Shown here one piece after another: positions 38,901 through 45,239 of a stretch of 64,000 nucleotides of DNA. The stretch is from positions 4,576,146-4,640,145 of the forward strand of contig OU744447.1 in NCBI GenBank assembly GCA_916610825.1, in the 5' to 3' direction. Position 1 is the first letter of the stretch; every line of letters begins with the position of its first letter. Made by a program: the position numbers and the translations under genes. The notes under the pieces are model-generated. The model did no database searches and was not told where the DNA came from. It saw nothing but the letters and a program-made list of their open reading frames with translations. Source of the stretch: Haliclystus octoradiatus. Its lineage: Eukaryota > Cnidaria > Staurozoa > Stauromedusae > Haliclystidae.

Positions 38901-39632
38901 GTGACAAATTATCAAGACGATTTATGATGATTCACATAAAAGGCTAATCAAAAGTTTCCGCAGATTGGACTTAGTGAAGAGAAACATCTTATCACAAATA
39001 GCCTTTGCCAAACGTACCGGCGTACATTTTAAGAAATGTCGAAAAACTTTTTATTTGTTATCACTTTACTTTATCTCCATTATACATCATCACCAGTGCA
39101 TGGTATGTAGTTACCTAAGTCTTTCCCTTGAATGAATTTAAAACTGAAAATAGATTCATTTGAAGCATCTGAACAGGAAAGTCGATGCGTGAATATAGAC
39201 TTTGATAAACTTTTTTACGAGGATCATTTGTTCGCAGCATATATTTTCTCGATCTTGAATTGTAAAAAGTTTTCTTGATATAAGAACTATTATTTATCAT
39301 GAAATGATAAATTCGATAATTAATTTTCTGAATTGCAGATCAAATAATCTTATCAGATCTGATAATGAAAGAAAGAAAATATTTTCTTACATGAAGATTT
39401 TGTTCTGTTTCTTTCTGTATAATGCTGATCAGATAGATACCAGCCTTCTTTAATGAAAGGATACATTATCTTGACACGATACAATATTACAAATATTACA
39501 AACGATATATTAATTTCAATCAAAGAACAAATGTATAAATATTTTTAATTATTATAGGAACAATTGGGTTTCTGTTACGATGTCACTTTGGAATTTATGA
39601 AATTATCGGAATATGATGACATCGTGGAATAA
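11864..39632 (+). CDS. Receptor-type protein tyrosine phosphatase with two degenerate PTP domains (gene, 5' end not found)
   Basis: Nineteen exons join in consistent phase from a transmembrane exon to a stop at 39630-39632, giving about 655 residues. The order is transmembrane helix, Cys/Lys stop-transfer, acidic juxtamembrane region, PTP domain D1, acidic linker, PTP domain D2, stop. Classical receptor PTPs remove phosphate from tyrosines through a Cys in an HCX5R loop, helped by an Asp in a WPD loop. Here D1 reads LCYNG then IDTG, so the loop is one residue short and its Arg is absent, and WPD is WPE. D2 reads ICGDGIGRSGT, keeping Cys and Arg without the His, and WPD is WPN. Reduced or absent catalysis is inferred. 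Signal peptide and ectodomain exons were not found upstream. Introns carry several transposons. Confidence in the family is high; the identity of the orthologue is unknown. Confidence 0.88.
12340..12530 (+). repeat. Dispersed repeat, copy 1
   Basis: By translation and bases this segment matches the reverse complement of about 51660-51860 (shared IKPRLEKIE/IKSRLAKFE, FISKIKTSF/LFKCKTSL, DDFRA/GDFRA). The similarity is moderate. No termini were defined. It lies in a phosphatase intron. Confidence 0.55.
12811..12869. repeat. Tandem duplication of about 29 bp
   Basis: AATTATCTATGTAGTGTTACGA repeats the preceding TATTATCTATATAGTGTTACGA, each followed by ACTTTTTA. Two copies in an intron. Confidence 0.75.
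13088..13197 (+). CDS. RPTP exon: stop-transfer and acidic juxtamembrane
   Basis: Acceptor tttttatag, donor CCTG|gtgagt. It encodes CCKRNPPASSSS, a cytosolic anchor following the membrane helix, then a Val/Glu-rich stretch and DSDSD. Ends in phase 1. Confidence 0.75.
13559..13603 (+). CDS. RPTP exon: short Ser-rich juxtamembrane piece
   Basis: Acceptor tattgcag, donor GAGC|gtaaca. It encodes SGSMSDRSESLHNE. At 45 nt it keeps phase 1 on both sides. It is the least certain exon because it is short and its donor is weak. Confidence 0.55.
13978..14066 (+). CDS. RPTP exon: acidic juxtamembrane
   Basis: Acceptor tttttatctag, donor CATAAG|gtttgt. It encodes SYTIPTEIEHEEQHYEALL and ends in phase 0. 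Confidence 0.7.
14948..15011 (+). CDS. RPTP exon: entry to PTP domain D1
   Basis: Acceptor gtttgcag, donor GAAG|gttaga. It encodes ALQESFLYQEIKYLSPVKH, placed like the first helix of a PTP domain. Phase 1 end. Confidence 0.7.
16600..17000. repeat. Fragments of two foldback families
   Basis: At 16620-16730 are blocks shared with the 6250-6800 and 46866-47012 repeats, ending CATAGTTCACGGAAAGTATG. At 16946-17000 is half of the family whose full copies start GGGTTACCACATACTTGCC (32162, 36949, 40656). Both lie in phosphatase introns. Confidence 0.6.
16833..16888 (+). CDS. RPTP exon: D1
   Basis: Acceptor ccttttcag, donor ATCAAG|gtgaat. NIPEIWKMQLLPNSIQIK corresponds to the segment that in active domains carries NRY...ILPYD...RV, but the conserved phosphotyrosine-loop residues are missing. 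Confidence 0.7.
17441..17477 (+). CDS. RPTP exon: D1, shortened YIATQGP region
   Basis: Acceptor attatgatag, donor AAAG|gtaaaa. It encodes GKSDELLYVIAK, a remnant of the strand leading to the usual IATQGP motif, which is lost. Very short exon, supported by phase. Confidence 0.6.
17844..17980. mobile_element. TA-flanked MITE (Tc1/mariner-like termini)
   Basis: The ends are CAGTGAAACATGTATATAAC and, reversed, CAGTCAAACCTGTTATAAT, flanked on both sides by TA, the target duplication of Tc1/mariner elements. It has internal GGTGACC repeats and no coding capacity. A second copy sits at 50466-50642. Confidence 0.7.
18519..18598 (+). CDS. RPTP exon: D1 core (FWRMIW-like)
   Basis: Acceptor tttatatag, donor TCTCAG|gtatca. 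DAKNIWEMIWSNNITAAVII matches the family pattern DFWRMIWEQ...IVM followed by an E-S/C-rich turn. Confidence 0.85.
19446..19562 (+). CDS. RPTP exon: D1 beta-sheet region
   Basis: Acceptor catatttaag, donor GAAAAG|gtaata. It encodes WSSVRVRTCDGIKVTY and NEYYIRRFTLEK, equivalent to the Y-IR-F-L strands of PTP domains. Confidence 0.8.
19640..19692. repeat. Short ATGACAAA/TTGACAAA tandem repeat
   Basis: GACAAA recurs about six times at 7-11 bp spacing in the intron after the WSSVRVR exon. Simple-sequence expansion. Confidence 0.6.
20290..20535. repeat. Foldback element in an intron, about 245 bp
   Basis: Left arm blocks GACATCAT, CGAGTGAGCCCGATATCATC, TCGAGCATTCGTTCATAACAA are mirrored on the right by TTGTAACGGACTAATGCTCGA, GATGATGTTATCGCGCTCAC and GTAGAACGTCAC. 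Imperfect inverted repeat, non-coding; a degraded MITE. Confidence 0.6.
20773..20945 (+). CDS. RPTP exon: D1 WPD loop and catalytic Cys
   Basis: Acceptor aatttacag, donor AATGG|gtaaga. It has FSLSTWPESRF (WPD changed to WPE) and, at the end, RRSPVLCYNG, which holds the P-loop Cys without the preceding His. Phase 2 end. Confidence 0.88.
21803..21938 (+). CDS. RPTP exon: D1 broken P-loop and following helix
   Basis: Acceptor atttttccag, donor ACGAGG|gtatgt. The join gives CYNGIDTGVAL where active members have CSAGVGRTG, so one residue is deleted and the Arg is absent. Confidence 0.88.
22370..22516 (+). CDS. RPTP exon: end of D1
   Basis: Acceptor acttcttag, donor TTTGAG|gtgcga. NNYFLLNLCVADWLAY corresponds to the QY-F-Y...L helix after the Q loop. 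A Lys-rich linker follows. Confidence 0.8.
23269..23328 (+). CDS. RPTP exon: acidic D1-D2 linker
   Basis: Acceptor attctttag, donor TCAAG|gtattt. It encodes ELEIETEDDGERYEVHDERS. The following 8-kb intron holds the BEL/Pao element. Confidence 0.7.
23578..23622. repeat. TACA microsatellite
   Basis: Interrupted run of ACATACATACAT units in the intron downstream of the linker exon. Confidence 0.85.
24358..24696 (+). repeat. 5' LTR of the BEL/Pao element
   Basis: Starts TGTTGTGGATCC and ends GCTCACAACA. It contains a copy of the last codons of pol, because the pol frame runs into the 3' LTR. Confidence 0.93.
24900..27026 (+). pseudogene. BEL/Pao gag and protease region
   Basis: Starts at ATG 24900 in a frame shared with the following segment. 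Residues 1-42 resemble a SAP motif (LKLEELKAACIELGLSDAGT), a DNA-binding helix pair seen in some BEL Gag proteins. A Met/Gln-rich coiled coil with repeats of RLQQENAKRE follows (25110-25290). A DUF1759-like capsid region follows (PPEFHGDINHFPYWW). Zinc knuckles start at about 26355 (CIHCEMTNHDLENC, CYLCLAPHHRWMEC). The protease-like region reads AFDSMCKETFV, with Met where Gly is expected in the D-S/T-G triad. A TAA at 25773 splits the frame without shifting it. The frame ends at 27026 after a 19-bp duplication. Confidence 0.88.
26985..27022 (+). repeat. 19-bp tandem duplication breaking pol
   Basis: ATGAATATCTGCATTGCAG occurs twice back to back. The 19-bp insertion shifts the reading frame; the downstream open frame is offset by one accordingly. 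Confidence 0.9.
27023..28354 (+). pseudogene. BEL/Pao pol: protease end and reverse transcriptase
   Basis: The frame open from 26998 encodes the end of the protease region (DVLIGIDFFLQLV) and the first RT part (TRVVFNASAKDINGISLND), stops at TAG 27718, then continues in the same frame with LMGDIKKMFCQTSI and the catalytic YVDD at 28015-28026. The frame is lost near 28354 by what looks like a single-base deletion. Confidence 0.88.
28355..30737 (+). pseudogene. BEL/Pao pol: RNase H and integrase
   Basis: After the shift the frame encodes RNase H (LHAFADASEKAYGATIYIRS near 28550), an integrase zinc-binding region (HFHTEY...HLKGHHS), an in-frame TAA at 29532, then the integrase core. The core DDE residues are Asp in GLDFTGPL, Asp in SDNAKTF and Glu in GGFWERL. 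A DUF5641-like C-terminal domain (WPMGRVQQVIRG, LNRPVQKLHLFE) ends in the 3' LTR. Confidence 0.88.
30614..30952 (+). repeat. 3' LTR of the BEL/Pao element
   Basis: Same length and ends as the 5' LTR. The pol frame ends inside it, at TAG 30735-30737, so roughly its first 120 bases are coding. Confidence 0.93.
31353..31429 (+). CDS. RPTP exon: start of D2
   Basis: Acceptor tttctttcaag, donor GTTTAT|gtgagt. It encodes NNIMKLSNQCPSDFTRASYV, at the place of the N-R...LPYD-RV segment, again without its key residues. Confidence 0.7.
31885..32019 (+). CDS. RPTP exon: D2 core
   Basis: Acceptor acttgatag, donor AATGAG|gtatag. FITMPYP and EMRFFWNLIFREKSSIIVII match the FI-TQ-P...FW-M...S-IVM pattern. 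Confidence 0.85.
32162..33970. mobile_element. Palindromic element with roughly 720-bp arms
   Basis: The left arm (32162-32884) is mirrored by the right arm (33241-33970), e.g. GAAAACCTTCGTGATATTTTAG against CTAAAATATCACGAAGG. The outer 183 bp of each arm is itself a foldback (GGGTTACCACATACTTGCC...GGCAAATATGTGGTAACCC type). The 356-bp centre is single-copy here. No transposase was found. A long-TIR non-autonomous element or foldback transposon is likely. It lies in the D2 intron 32020-37180. Confidence 0.85.
33014..33151 (+). other. Short ORF in the unique centre of the palindrome
   Basis: A 45-codon ORF starting MMNDDMMATNGCNDAD, followed within 40 bases by AATAAACAATAAACAATAA, which contains polyadenylation-like hexamers. 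No family is recognised; it could be captured transcript sequence or chance. Confidence 0.25.
34270..34395. repeat. Fragment of the 6250-6800 foldback family
   Basis: It contains GGTGCATAATTTCCATTGAT, GCGCACTCGAGTCATTCCAG and CCTTACGTGCCCTCTCGTGC, matching the blocks near 6250-6800. Non-coding, in the same intron as the palindrome. Confidence 0.55.
34482..36529. mobile_element. TTAA-flanked DNA transposon, about 2.05 kb, long inverted repeats
   Basis: The ends AGTGGGAATAAACCCCCAGA and TCTGGGGGTTTATTCCCACT are exact inverted repeats. TTAA lies on both sides (34478-34481 and 36530-36533). The arms extend about 260 bp inwards (34482-34745 and 36268-36529) with moderate divergence. TTAA duplication with AG...CT termini fits the Kolobok superfamily better than piggyBac, which usually begins CC; this assignment is tentative. 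Only a relic of coding sequence was found inside. Confidence 0.85.
35803..36002 (+). pseudogene. THAP zinc-finger relic inside the TTAA element
   Basis: On the plus strand GCGNTVAEATLHKIPFYRDD is followed, after a TGA, by KPTVNS and CFLHSKEY. This matches the C2CH THAP pattern (CGN...SLHKIPFY...W-PT--S-ICS-HF), including the C-X2-H pair. Stops occur before the first Cys-Gly (TAG) and in the middle (TGA), so it is a fossil of a THAP-containing transposase. Confidence 0.65.
36949..37130. mobile_element. Foldback MITE, GGGTTACCACA family
   Basis: The ends GGGTTACCACACTCTTGCAA and, reversed, GGGTTACAACATATTTGTTG form inverted repeats around TTTATATTCATATTTACTA and its mirror. Same family as the tips of the 1.8-kb palindrome. 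It lies just 50 bases upstream of the exon at 37181. Confidence 0.8.
37181..37321 (+). CDS. RPTP exon: D2 middle strands
   Basis: Acceptor attactacag, donor AATAAG|gtaaaa. It encodes an acidic 47-residue piece (LRIECVNESEEGDIKN) at the place of the sheet before the WPD loop. The preceding 5.2-kb intron holds three transposons. Confidence 0.75.
38131..38288 (+). CDS. RPTP exon: D2 WPD loop and catalytic Cys
   Basis: Acceptor atttgacag, donor TGCGG|gtaagt. It contains YDGWPNHGVPFTQSP (WPD changed to WPN) and ends PITVICG with the P-loop Cys; the usual His is Ile. Confidence 0.92.
38611..38746 (+). CDS. RPTP exon: D2 P-loop Arg and Q-loop region
   Basis: Acceptor atttctatag, donor AATAAG|gtactt. 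The joined loop ICGDGIGRSGTL keeps C-X5-R-S. RCSGRQYIENK replaces the LR-QR-GMVQT stretch. Confidence 0.92.
39558..39632 (+). CDS. RPTP last exon
   Basis: Acceptor aattattatag. EQLGFCYDVTLEFMKLSEY matches the EQY-F-Y--VLE end of PTP domains, then a TAA stop. An AATAAA hexamer overlaps the stop codon (39628-39633). Confidence 0.9.
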   Translation, partial: EQLGFCYDVTLEFMKLSEYDDIVE

Positions 39633-40302
39633 AGTACGCATTTCTCTCTTCCTCGCTTAATTATGTATATTCCTCTTTAGAATAGATAGCAGTTTCTGTT
39701 TAAATATAACAGCTAAAAATGTATCACACAAATATTTTTAAATAACACATTCAATAATAGTGTTCCAGATTTTTATTTTATTTCTTGAAAAAGGCTGATC
39801 GGCAGCTTTTTCTAGCCCTTGCTGAGGGCACAGTGGGCCTGTGGTCCAATGTTGTTACTGTTGATCAATTGTGACCGAAAAGAAGATGAAGATGAATAAC
39901 AAATTTACCCCCACATTATAGGAACCATGAGTCAAAAAATGATTCGCCTTAAATTGTATGCTGTTTATAGAATGCATCACATAGGTAAACAAACCATCAC
40001 TTCATTATATGAAATTTTACAAAGCCGAAGTAGAGAGGTGGAATACTGGGAATTGTGGAGCTAGACTTCATATTGGCTAACGTAGATATCTCGTAACCCG
40101 GACACAGTGTTTACATTTTCAATGATCCAAATCAACTATTTGATTTCATGTCTTCTTGATAGATTTACTCTTTTCAGGATTTAGATTGTATATAATGAAG
40201 CTGTATTAGTTTATTTTAGGGTCTCATCATGTAAGCATCAATTTATACTTCGTAACTTAATCGCAATCAATTAGTTTTTAAATTGTGATTATGAATTCTA
40301 AA
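39633..40302. other. 3' flank of the phosphatase gene, no gene seen
   Basis: AATAAA overlaps the stop codon. No other feature is supported. A GC-richer stretch near 39790-39880 (CTGAGGGCACAGTGGGCCTG) may be repeat-derived but has no identified partner here. Confidence 0.5.
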
Positions 40303-40850
40303 AGATTACGAAGGTTTTCTGCGATCTGATTGGTCGAAAGAGCGTGTATGAAATCCTAAGGTAAAACATGAGCAGGCAAAATAAAAACACACAATGAAAG
40401 ACAATTATGGGTTACACTGTTTCAAGGTAAACCTTAAATTTAGATAACAATTGGTATATCAATTTCTAGAGAACTATGTACAAATTATAGTACAGACCTT
40501 CTTTGTATGTGACTTTCTTTATTCAACAATATATATGTTGTTGTGGGATTTCCTTTGCTTGGTTTATGGAATGAAATTGAATTTTAAATTGTGAATTCGT
40601 GATGTGAGAATTCGCCCTCGAATGAGGTTCCTAGCGTTTGTTTTATTTTCGAAAAGGGTTACCACATGCTTGGAAATGTTTGTATTCATATTTACTAAAC
40701 TCGAAAAAGTTGGTAGCGGGGTTGGGAGACACTCAGGAGGCTAAAAATCACTCGCTCGGAGCTCGAGATTGTTTAGCGCTTTACTCGTGTCTCCCAACAT
40801 TGCCTCGCTTAGTAAATATGAATACAAACATGGCAAGTATGTGGTAATCC
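40303..40850. mobile_element. Solo, internally deleted arm of the palindrome family
   Basis: Matches the right arm of the 32162-33970 element, from TTACGAAGGTTTTCTGCGATC to the terminal foldback GGGTTACCACATGC...GTGGTAATCC (40656-40850). The middle section is missing. It shows the family is multi-copy and that one arm can exist alone. Confidence 0.75.
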
Positions 40851-41366
40851 TTAAATAACAATTGTGTTTTGCTGCAGTATTGATTCAAATTCAATAACTA
40901 ATTATAGAGATAAACATCGAGTAAATTGGTCTTGTATTCTAATCTAACACAGCCAACTCCAGGAAACCGTTTGATTTTGTTTTCTGTCAACATTCTAGAT
41001 TGATCACTTTTGATATAGTGTGATTTGGGTAACGATTTAAATGTGTCCAACAATAGGGCGAATCGGATTTGTTCTTGTGTAGTGGGACAGTATATCACAC
41101 GACCAATTACATCATTCAAATGCGATTAAAGTGTCCTGGAAACAGGGGCGGATCTAGGGGGGTGCAAAAGGAGCGCTTGCACCCCTTCCTAATTTTCGAA
41201 ATGACGTAAATACTATTTTAGTAGAAACCGAAAGAAAACTAAAGTTTTCATTTTAAGCGAAAATTCGAGATAGTAGATCTGTTTTGTTTTTGGTAATCCT
41301 TTTCTGAAAGATTCTAATTCATCCAAAGATGTGAATGTCTGACGAATCATTTTTATCAAACCTTTT

Positions 41367-41683
41367 GATTGGAGCGGTTTTGATCAAATGCACCCCATCA
41401 TATGCAAATCAGTTCGTCTTAATACAAAAGAAGCCTTGAAACTCTGTCTACTGATTGGCGCGGCTTGGTAACTTCAAATGCACCCCATCATATGCAAATG
41501 AGCAAGCTGGATACAAAAGAAACAGGACTTTTCTGCCTCGTGATTGGCGCGGATAAGATCACTTGCACCCCCTCATATGCAAATGAGTTCGCTTCAAACT
41601 ATACACGTGATTAAATTTTGCTTATTTCTGTATTCTGATTGGAGCGGTTTTGCAACATCAAATGCACCCCCTCATATGCAAAT
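41367..41683 (+). promoter_or_regulatory. Four CCAAT-box plus octamer modules
   Basis: Each module has GATTGGNGCGG (inverted CCAAT box) at 41367, 41453, 41542 and 41637. Each is followed by GCACCCC-TCATATGCAAAT with an exact octamer ATGCAAAT at 41402, 41492, 41577 and 41676. The distance between the two motifs alternates 35, 39, 35, 39 bases. Octamer plus CCAAT is the architecture of histone H2B-type and other Oct-dependent promoters. The array lies upstream of a short ORF. Function is inferred from the motifs only. Confidence 0.7.
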
Positions 41684-41811
41684 TAGCTTCATCCGGGACA
41701 TGTCAAAATAATCTGAACCAGGAAAGAAACTGAAATCCAGATTAATCGGATTTTCTTGTCAGTACAACCACACTTTGGTGTTCTCAAACCATTCCAAATC
41801 GAGAAATCATC

Positions 41812-41985
41812 ATGGCGGACTTTCAACTAACATTGGAGCAAGCTATTTTAGCACTTTCTGATGAGAATGAACAGGACCTGAAAGTTGTTTATGATGAAAT
41901 TATGTGTGAAATGCGTTTTCTTTCTTCTGATGAACATTACGACTTGATAGATGATATAGGAATAGAAACGAAGAAATATATATAG
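41812..41985 (+). CDS. Short acidic ORF of unknown function in the hAT-like element
   Basis: A 57-residue ORF (MADFQLTLEQAILALSDENE...) begins 128 bases after the last octamer. It is rich in Asp, Glu and Leu and probably helical. It ends at TAG within AAATATATATAG. In a neighbouring frame the sequence stays open for about 18 more residues (AYQIRWKAVKARIRHILL), so a TA-repeat length change may have truncated it. No family is recognised. It may be the first exon of a longer gene that this element has lost. Confidence 0.4.
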   Translation: MADFQLTLEQAILALSDENEQDLKVVYDEIMCEMRFLSSDEHYDLIDDIGIETKKYI

Positions 41986-42039
41986 CCTACCAAATTCGTT
42001 GGAAAGCTGTGAAAGCAAGGATACGCCACATTTTGCTTT

Positions 42040-42485
42040 AAGGTATGAATTATGAAATGATATTTCATGGATAATTTACTTCATATTTTGTATTCCCTCG
42101 ACCTTTTGTTCGACTGTTGGTTTGTTTAAACTTTCCTTGTGTTTATATATTTTGCTATGTAAGCCAGAACGCCACGTTTTGATTTAAGGTGTGAAATTCT
42201 ACAAATATCTACTTTTAAATTTCATTTATGATTTACTTCATGTTTTGTATTCCCTCGACCTTTTCTTCGACTGTTGGGGCTTGTTTACACTTTCCTTGTG
42301 TTTATATATTTTGCTGTGTAAGCCAAACCGCCGCGTTTTGATTTAAGGTAGGCCTATGAATTATCAAATTAAATTTCATGGTTGATTTACTTCATGTTTT
42401 GTATTCCCTCGACGTTTTCTTCGGCTGTTGGCTTGTTTACACTTTCCTTGTGTTTATAATTTTATAGATATCGTTGTGTAAGTTG
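42040..42485. repeat. Three tandem units of about 155 bp
   Basis: TATTCCCTCGACC recurs at 42091, 42248 and 42402 (spacing 157 and 154), with shared GTTTACACTTTCCTTGTGTTT and CGTTTTGATTTAAGGT blocks. The first unit begins with CGCCACATTTTGCTTTAAGG, the 3' end of the short ORF region, so the array seems to have grown from that sequence. Confidence 0.8.
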
Positions 42486-43401
42486 GAATTTAGAACTTCT
42501 GATCTAATTATTAATTCAGGGTATAATACTGTGCTTGTGTTTTATTCAATCCTACAATAGTTTCATTAATTTCTTGTTGGTTTGTCTAACATATCCGAAG
42601 CAAACGGCAACTGCCTTCACAGTTCAGCATCTTTGGTTCTTTACAGGTGACAATTCTCTAGTTAAAATTCTGAGGAAACCGAGCTTGGCATCATATTTTT
42701 TGTGTTACATGGTGGCTCAGTAGCTATTTTCAGACATTAAAACTGTGTAAAAGAATTCATCAAAGCCTACTCAGTTTCTAATTACAACAATCTAAAACAA
42801 TGATTTTATACATAAATAAGGATAAATCTATAATATCAGATTATATTATGTAAACTTTTATGATTGAGTAAATTACATGCATGGATTATACCTAATATGC
42901 TATTCATACTGTATAACCAAGGCTGTCTATGATATTATCTTCTGACAATCTATTAACCATAGTGCCAAGCAACCTTAAGTCCTGTGGTCTATGGAGGTAA
43001 ATATTTTCCTGTTCCTGCCCCCATCTTATGGAAAAACTGAACTGGAATATTGGGAGACCTGCACATTGAATGAATTTGAAATCAAACTAACACAACTATT
43101 TTTGTATAGTTTATGGTAATTAGCAACTTAATCGTTAGTATATTTTTTCAAGGTTTCACACCTATGTTAATATGATCTGTTAGTACTATTATTATAATTA
43201 TTTCACTGCTGTAAATATTACATTTAATTATTGTGAAGCGCTTAGATAAATGCCTATATAGTCATTATATAACATTATATTATTATTAGTATTGCATATT
43301 TTGAGTCAATTCAATTGCTTATTGGTGGGTATCAAATCTGAATATATTGTCATTTGAAAATTGATTTTGAGACCAAGAAACTGCGTTTATAGGCGGTCTA
43401 A

Positions 43402-43863
43402 GGCCCTGTTTACAAGGAGGGCGAGTTACTCGGGTTGGCGAGTTACCCGGGTCTATTGTTTATGCGCGTTCTGTTTACAAGCAAAGTGAGAAAATTGTCT
43501 CGCCCACCCGAGTAACTCGCCTACCCGAGTTACTCGCCTTGGCAGACCGGGTAACTCGCCTACCCGAGACAACTTTCTGTCACTTTTTGACTTGTTAACG
43601 GATATAGGCGAGTAACTCGGGTAGGCGGGTTAAAATTAAAAAATGGTAGCTTTAATTTTCTATTGTTTCGAACGTTTCCGCTGTAGACATCTTTTGTTCT
43701 CTAATCGTTCCATTTCAGCGCGCATGCTTAGATTGGCTTCAAATTATTTAACTCGGGTAGGCGGGTTACTCAGGTGACCCTTGCCAAACACACAACACAT
43801 TTTAACTCGGTAAGGCGAGTAACTCGCCTACCCGGGTAACTCGCACTCCTTGTAAACAGGGCC
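43402..43863. mobile_element. Harbinger-like MITE nested in the hAT-like element
   Basis: 462 bp with ends GGCCCTGTTTACAAGGAG and its mirror CTCCTTGTAAACAGGGCC, flanked by TAA on both sides (43399-43401, 43864-43866), as for PIF/Harbinger insertions. The subterminal regions are packed with variants of GGCGAGTTACTCGGGTAGGC in both orientations, probable transposase binding sites. No coding capacity. Confidence 0.8.
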
Positions 43864-44037
43864 TAAGAGCTTTAAATTTTCAAAAATTTTCCGGGGGGGC
43901 ATGCGTAGAGGACCCCCTAGATGCCCCCCCGGACCCCCTAGATGGGCGGGGCTTCGCCCCGCCCCGGGGGCTGCACCCCTAAACAATAAATTCTTGCACC
44001 CCATAGGATTTTTCCTGCATCCGCCCCTGCTGGAAAC

Positions 44038-44999
44038 ACCATGAAAATTCAGAAAACTGAACACCATAAATTTGTTTAGGCCATGAAAAGTTTGAAAACC
44101 ACAAGAACATCAATATTGATATGATCAAAATGCCATAAAAAAACAATGAAGTCTCAAACTTTCATGATTTTGTGTCAGTACTGCCATTCATTATGTAAAT
44201 TCATATACATATCCAAAAATTATGTCAATCAAATCTAATTAAAAATCATTCACAAACCTACACTTTGTTGTCTATATTGTAATTATGTTCTGTGAACTAT
44301 TTTAATTTTATTATATATAATCAAAATAGCCAAATGAATGCACGATCTCCAAAATTATTTCGCGTTCAATGTTGAAATAATATAATAGCATGATGCGGCC
44401 ACTCCATAGATCATTCTATTTCAAATTTCATACGGTGTTTCTGGTGATTTCAGGCGGTTCATTTCAACTAGAAGATCTAATTTACATAGTAACTCTCTCA
44501 TCATAGTAACACCCCACGCTTAATGTGCAAGCTGACTCTGTGAAGTCCAGGTTATTCTCATAACATATATCCGTATAGTATATAGTCATCGTTTGTCTTT
44601 ATGTCCTTGTCCATAATTTCATTGTTTTCTGTAATACAATTATATTATGTAAATTAGGTTTATTTCAGTCAATATAACTAATATAAGATTTATAATCTGG
44701 ATGTTTAGTTTTAAAATAATTAATTTCATTTGTAATTCAAAACGTTGCAATAATCCTCCTAGTATTCTTTTTTCTCTATCCATTCCTTTTAATTGCTTTA
44801 CAAACAAACTCCTTATAAATGTATAAAAATTGAAATGGTTTTTGCTTAAAGAATAGGTTTCACAACAGAGATTGAATTGATTAAGAGATTTTCCTATTAA
44901 GATAACTGTTACACAGTCATAAAAACACCATCTACTTAAAGTTATGATAGAGAGTTGATAAGGAATAGTACCAGAGGAGGGACGTTTTCTTAAGTTAGC
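44038..44999. other. No gene seen
   Basis: AT-rich intergenic DNA between the hAT-like element and the SINE. No ORF or repeat structure was supported. Confidence 0.55.
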
Positions 45000-45228
45000 T
45001 TTTTTTTTACTTATTTAATTTATGAGAATTTTCTTTGTAAAACAAACCCCGCAGCTACTCACAATGCATTTCCTTCTGGACAATTCCATTCACCATCAGA
45101 AGATGGTACTCATATGATGATTTAGATGAAGTCAAGGCTGAGTTGACAATCGGGGCATTTAAACCACAGTCGATTAGATATATGATTAGATACGAAGTTC
45201 GGCTGCTCCACCATCTGAGCTAACCCCC
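45000..45228 (-). repeat. tRNA-derived SINE
   Basis: On the minus strand it begins GGGGGTTAGCTCAGATGGTGG, with an A box (TAGCTCAGATGG, 45222-45211) and a B box (GGTTTAAATGCC, 45165-45154) at tRNA-like spacing. An unrelated body of about 150 bp and a short A tail (45008-45000) follow. The tail, the body and the poor cloverleaf rule out a functional tRNA. No target duplication was certain. Confidence 0.7.
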
Positions 45229-45239
45229 TATCGTAAGAT

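Larger units (their letters stand above)
41143..44029. mobile_element. hAT-like DNA element, about 2.9 kb, with nested insertion
   Basis: The ends are CAGGGGCGGATCTAGG and, reversed, CAGGGGCGGATGCAGG. The sequence ctggaaa occurs on both sides (41136-41142 and 44030-44036), extending to 8 bp if one terminal C is counted. CAGGG-type termini with a 7-8 bp duplication fit hAT elements. No transposase was found. Inside are a promoter-like module array, a short ORF, a tandem repeat and a Harbinger-like MITE. Confidence 0.75.

Noticed and set aside
43828..44067. GC-rich minus-strand ORF (Gly/Pro-rich)
   Set aside because: It spans the end of the Harbinger-like MITE and the GC-rich right end of the hAT-like element; no family resemblance.
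45154..45228. Functional tRNA gene on the minus strand
   Set aside because: A and B boxes are present, but no good cloverleaf or acceptor-stem pairing was seen, and the body and A tail mark a SINE.
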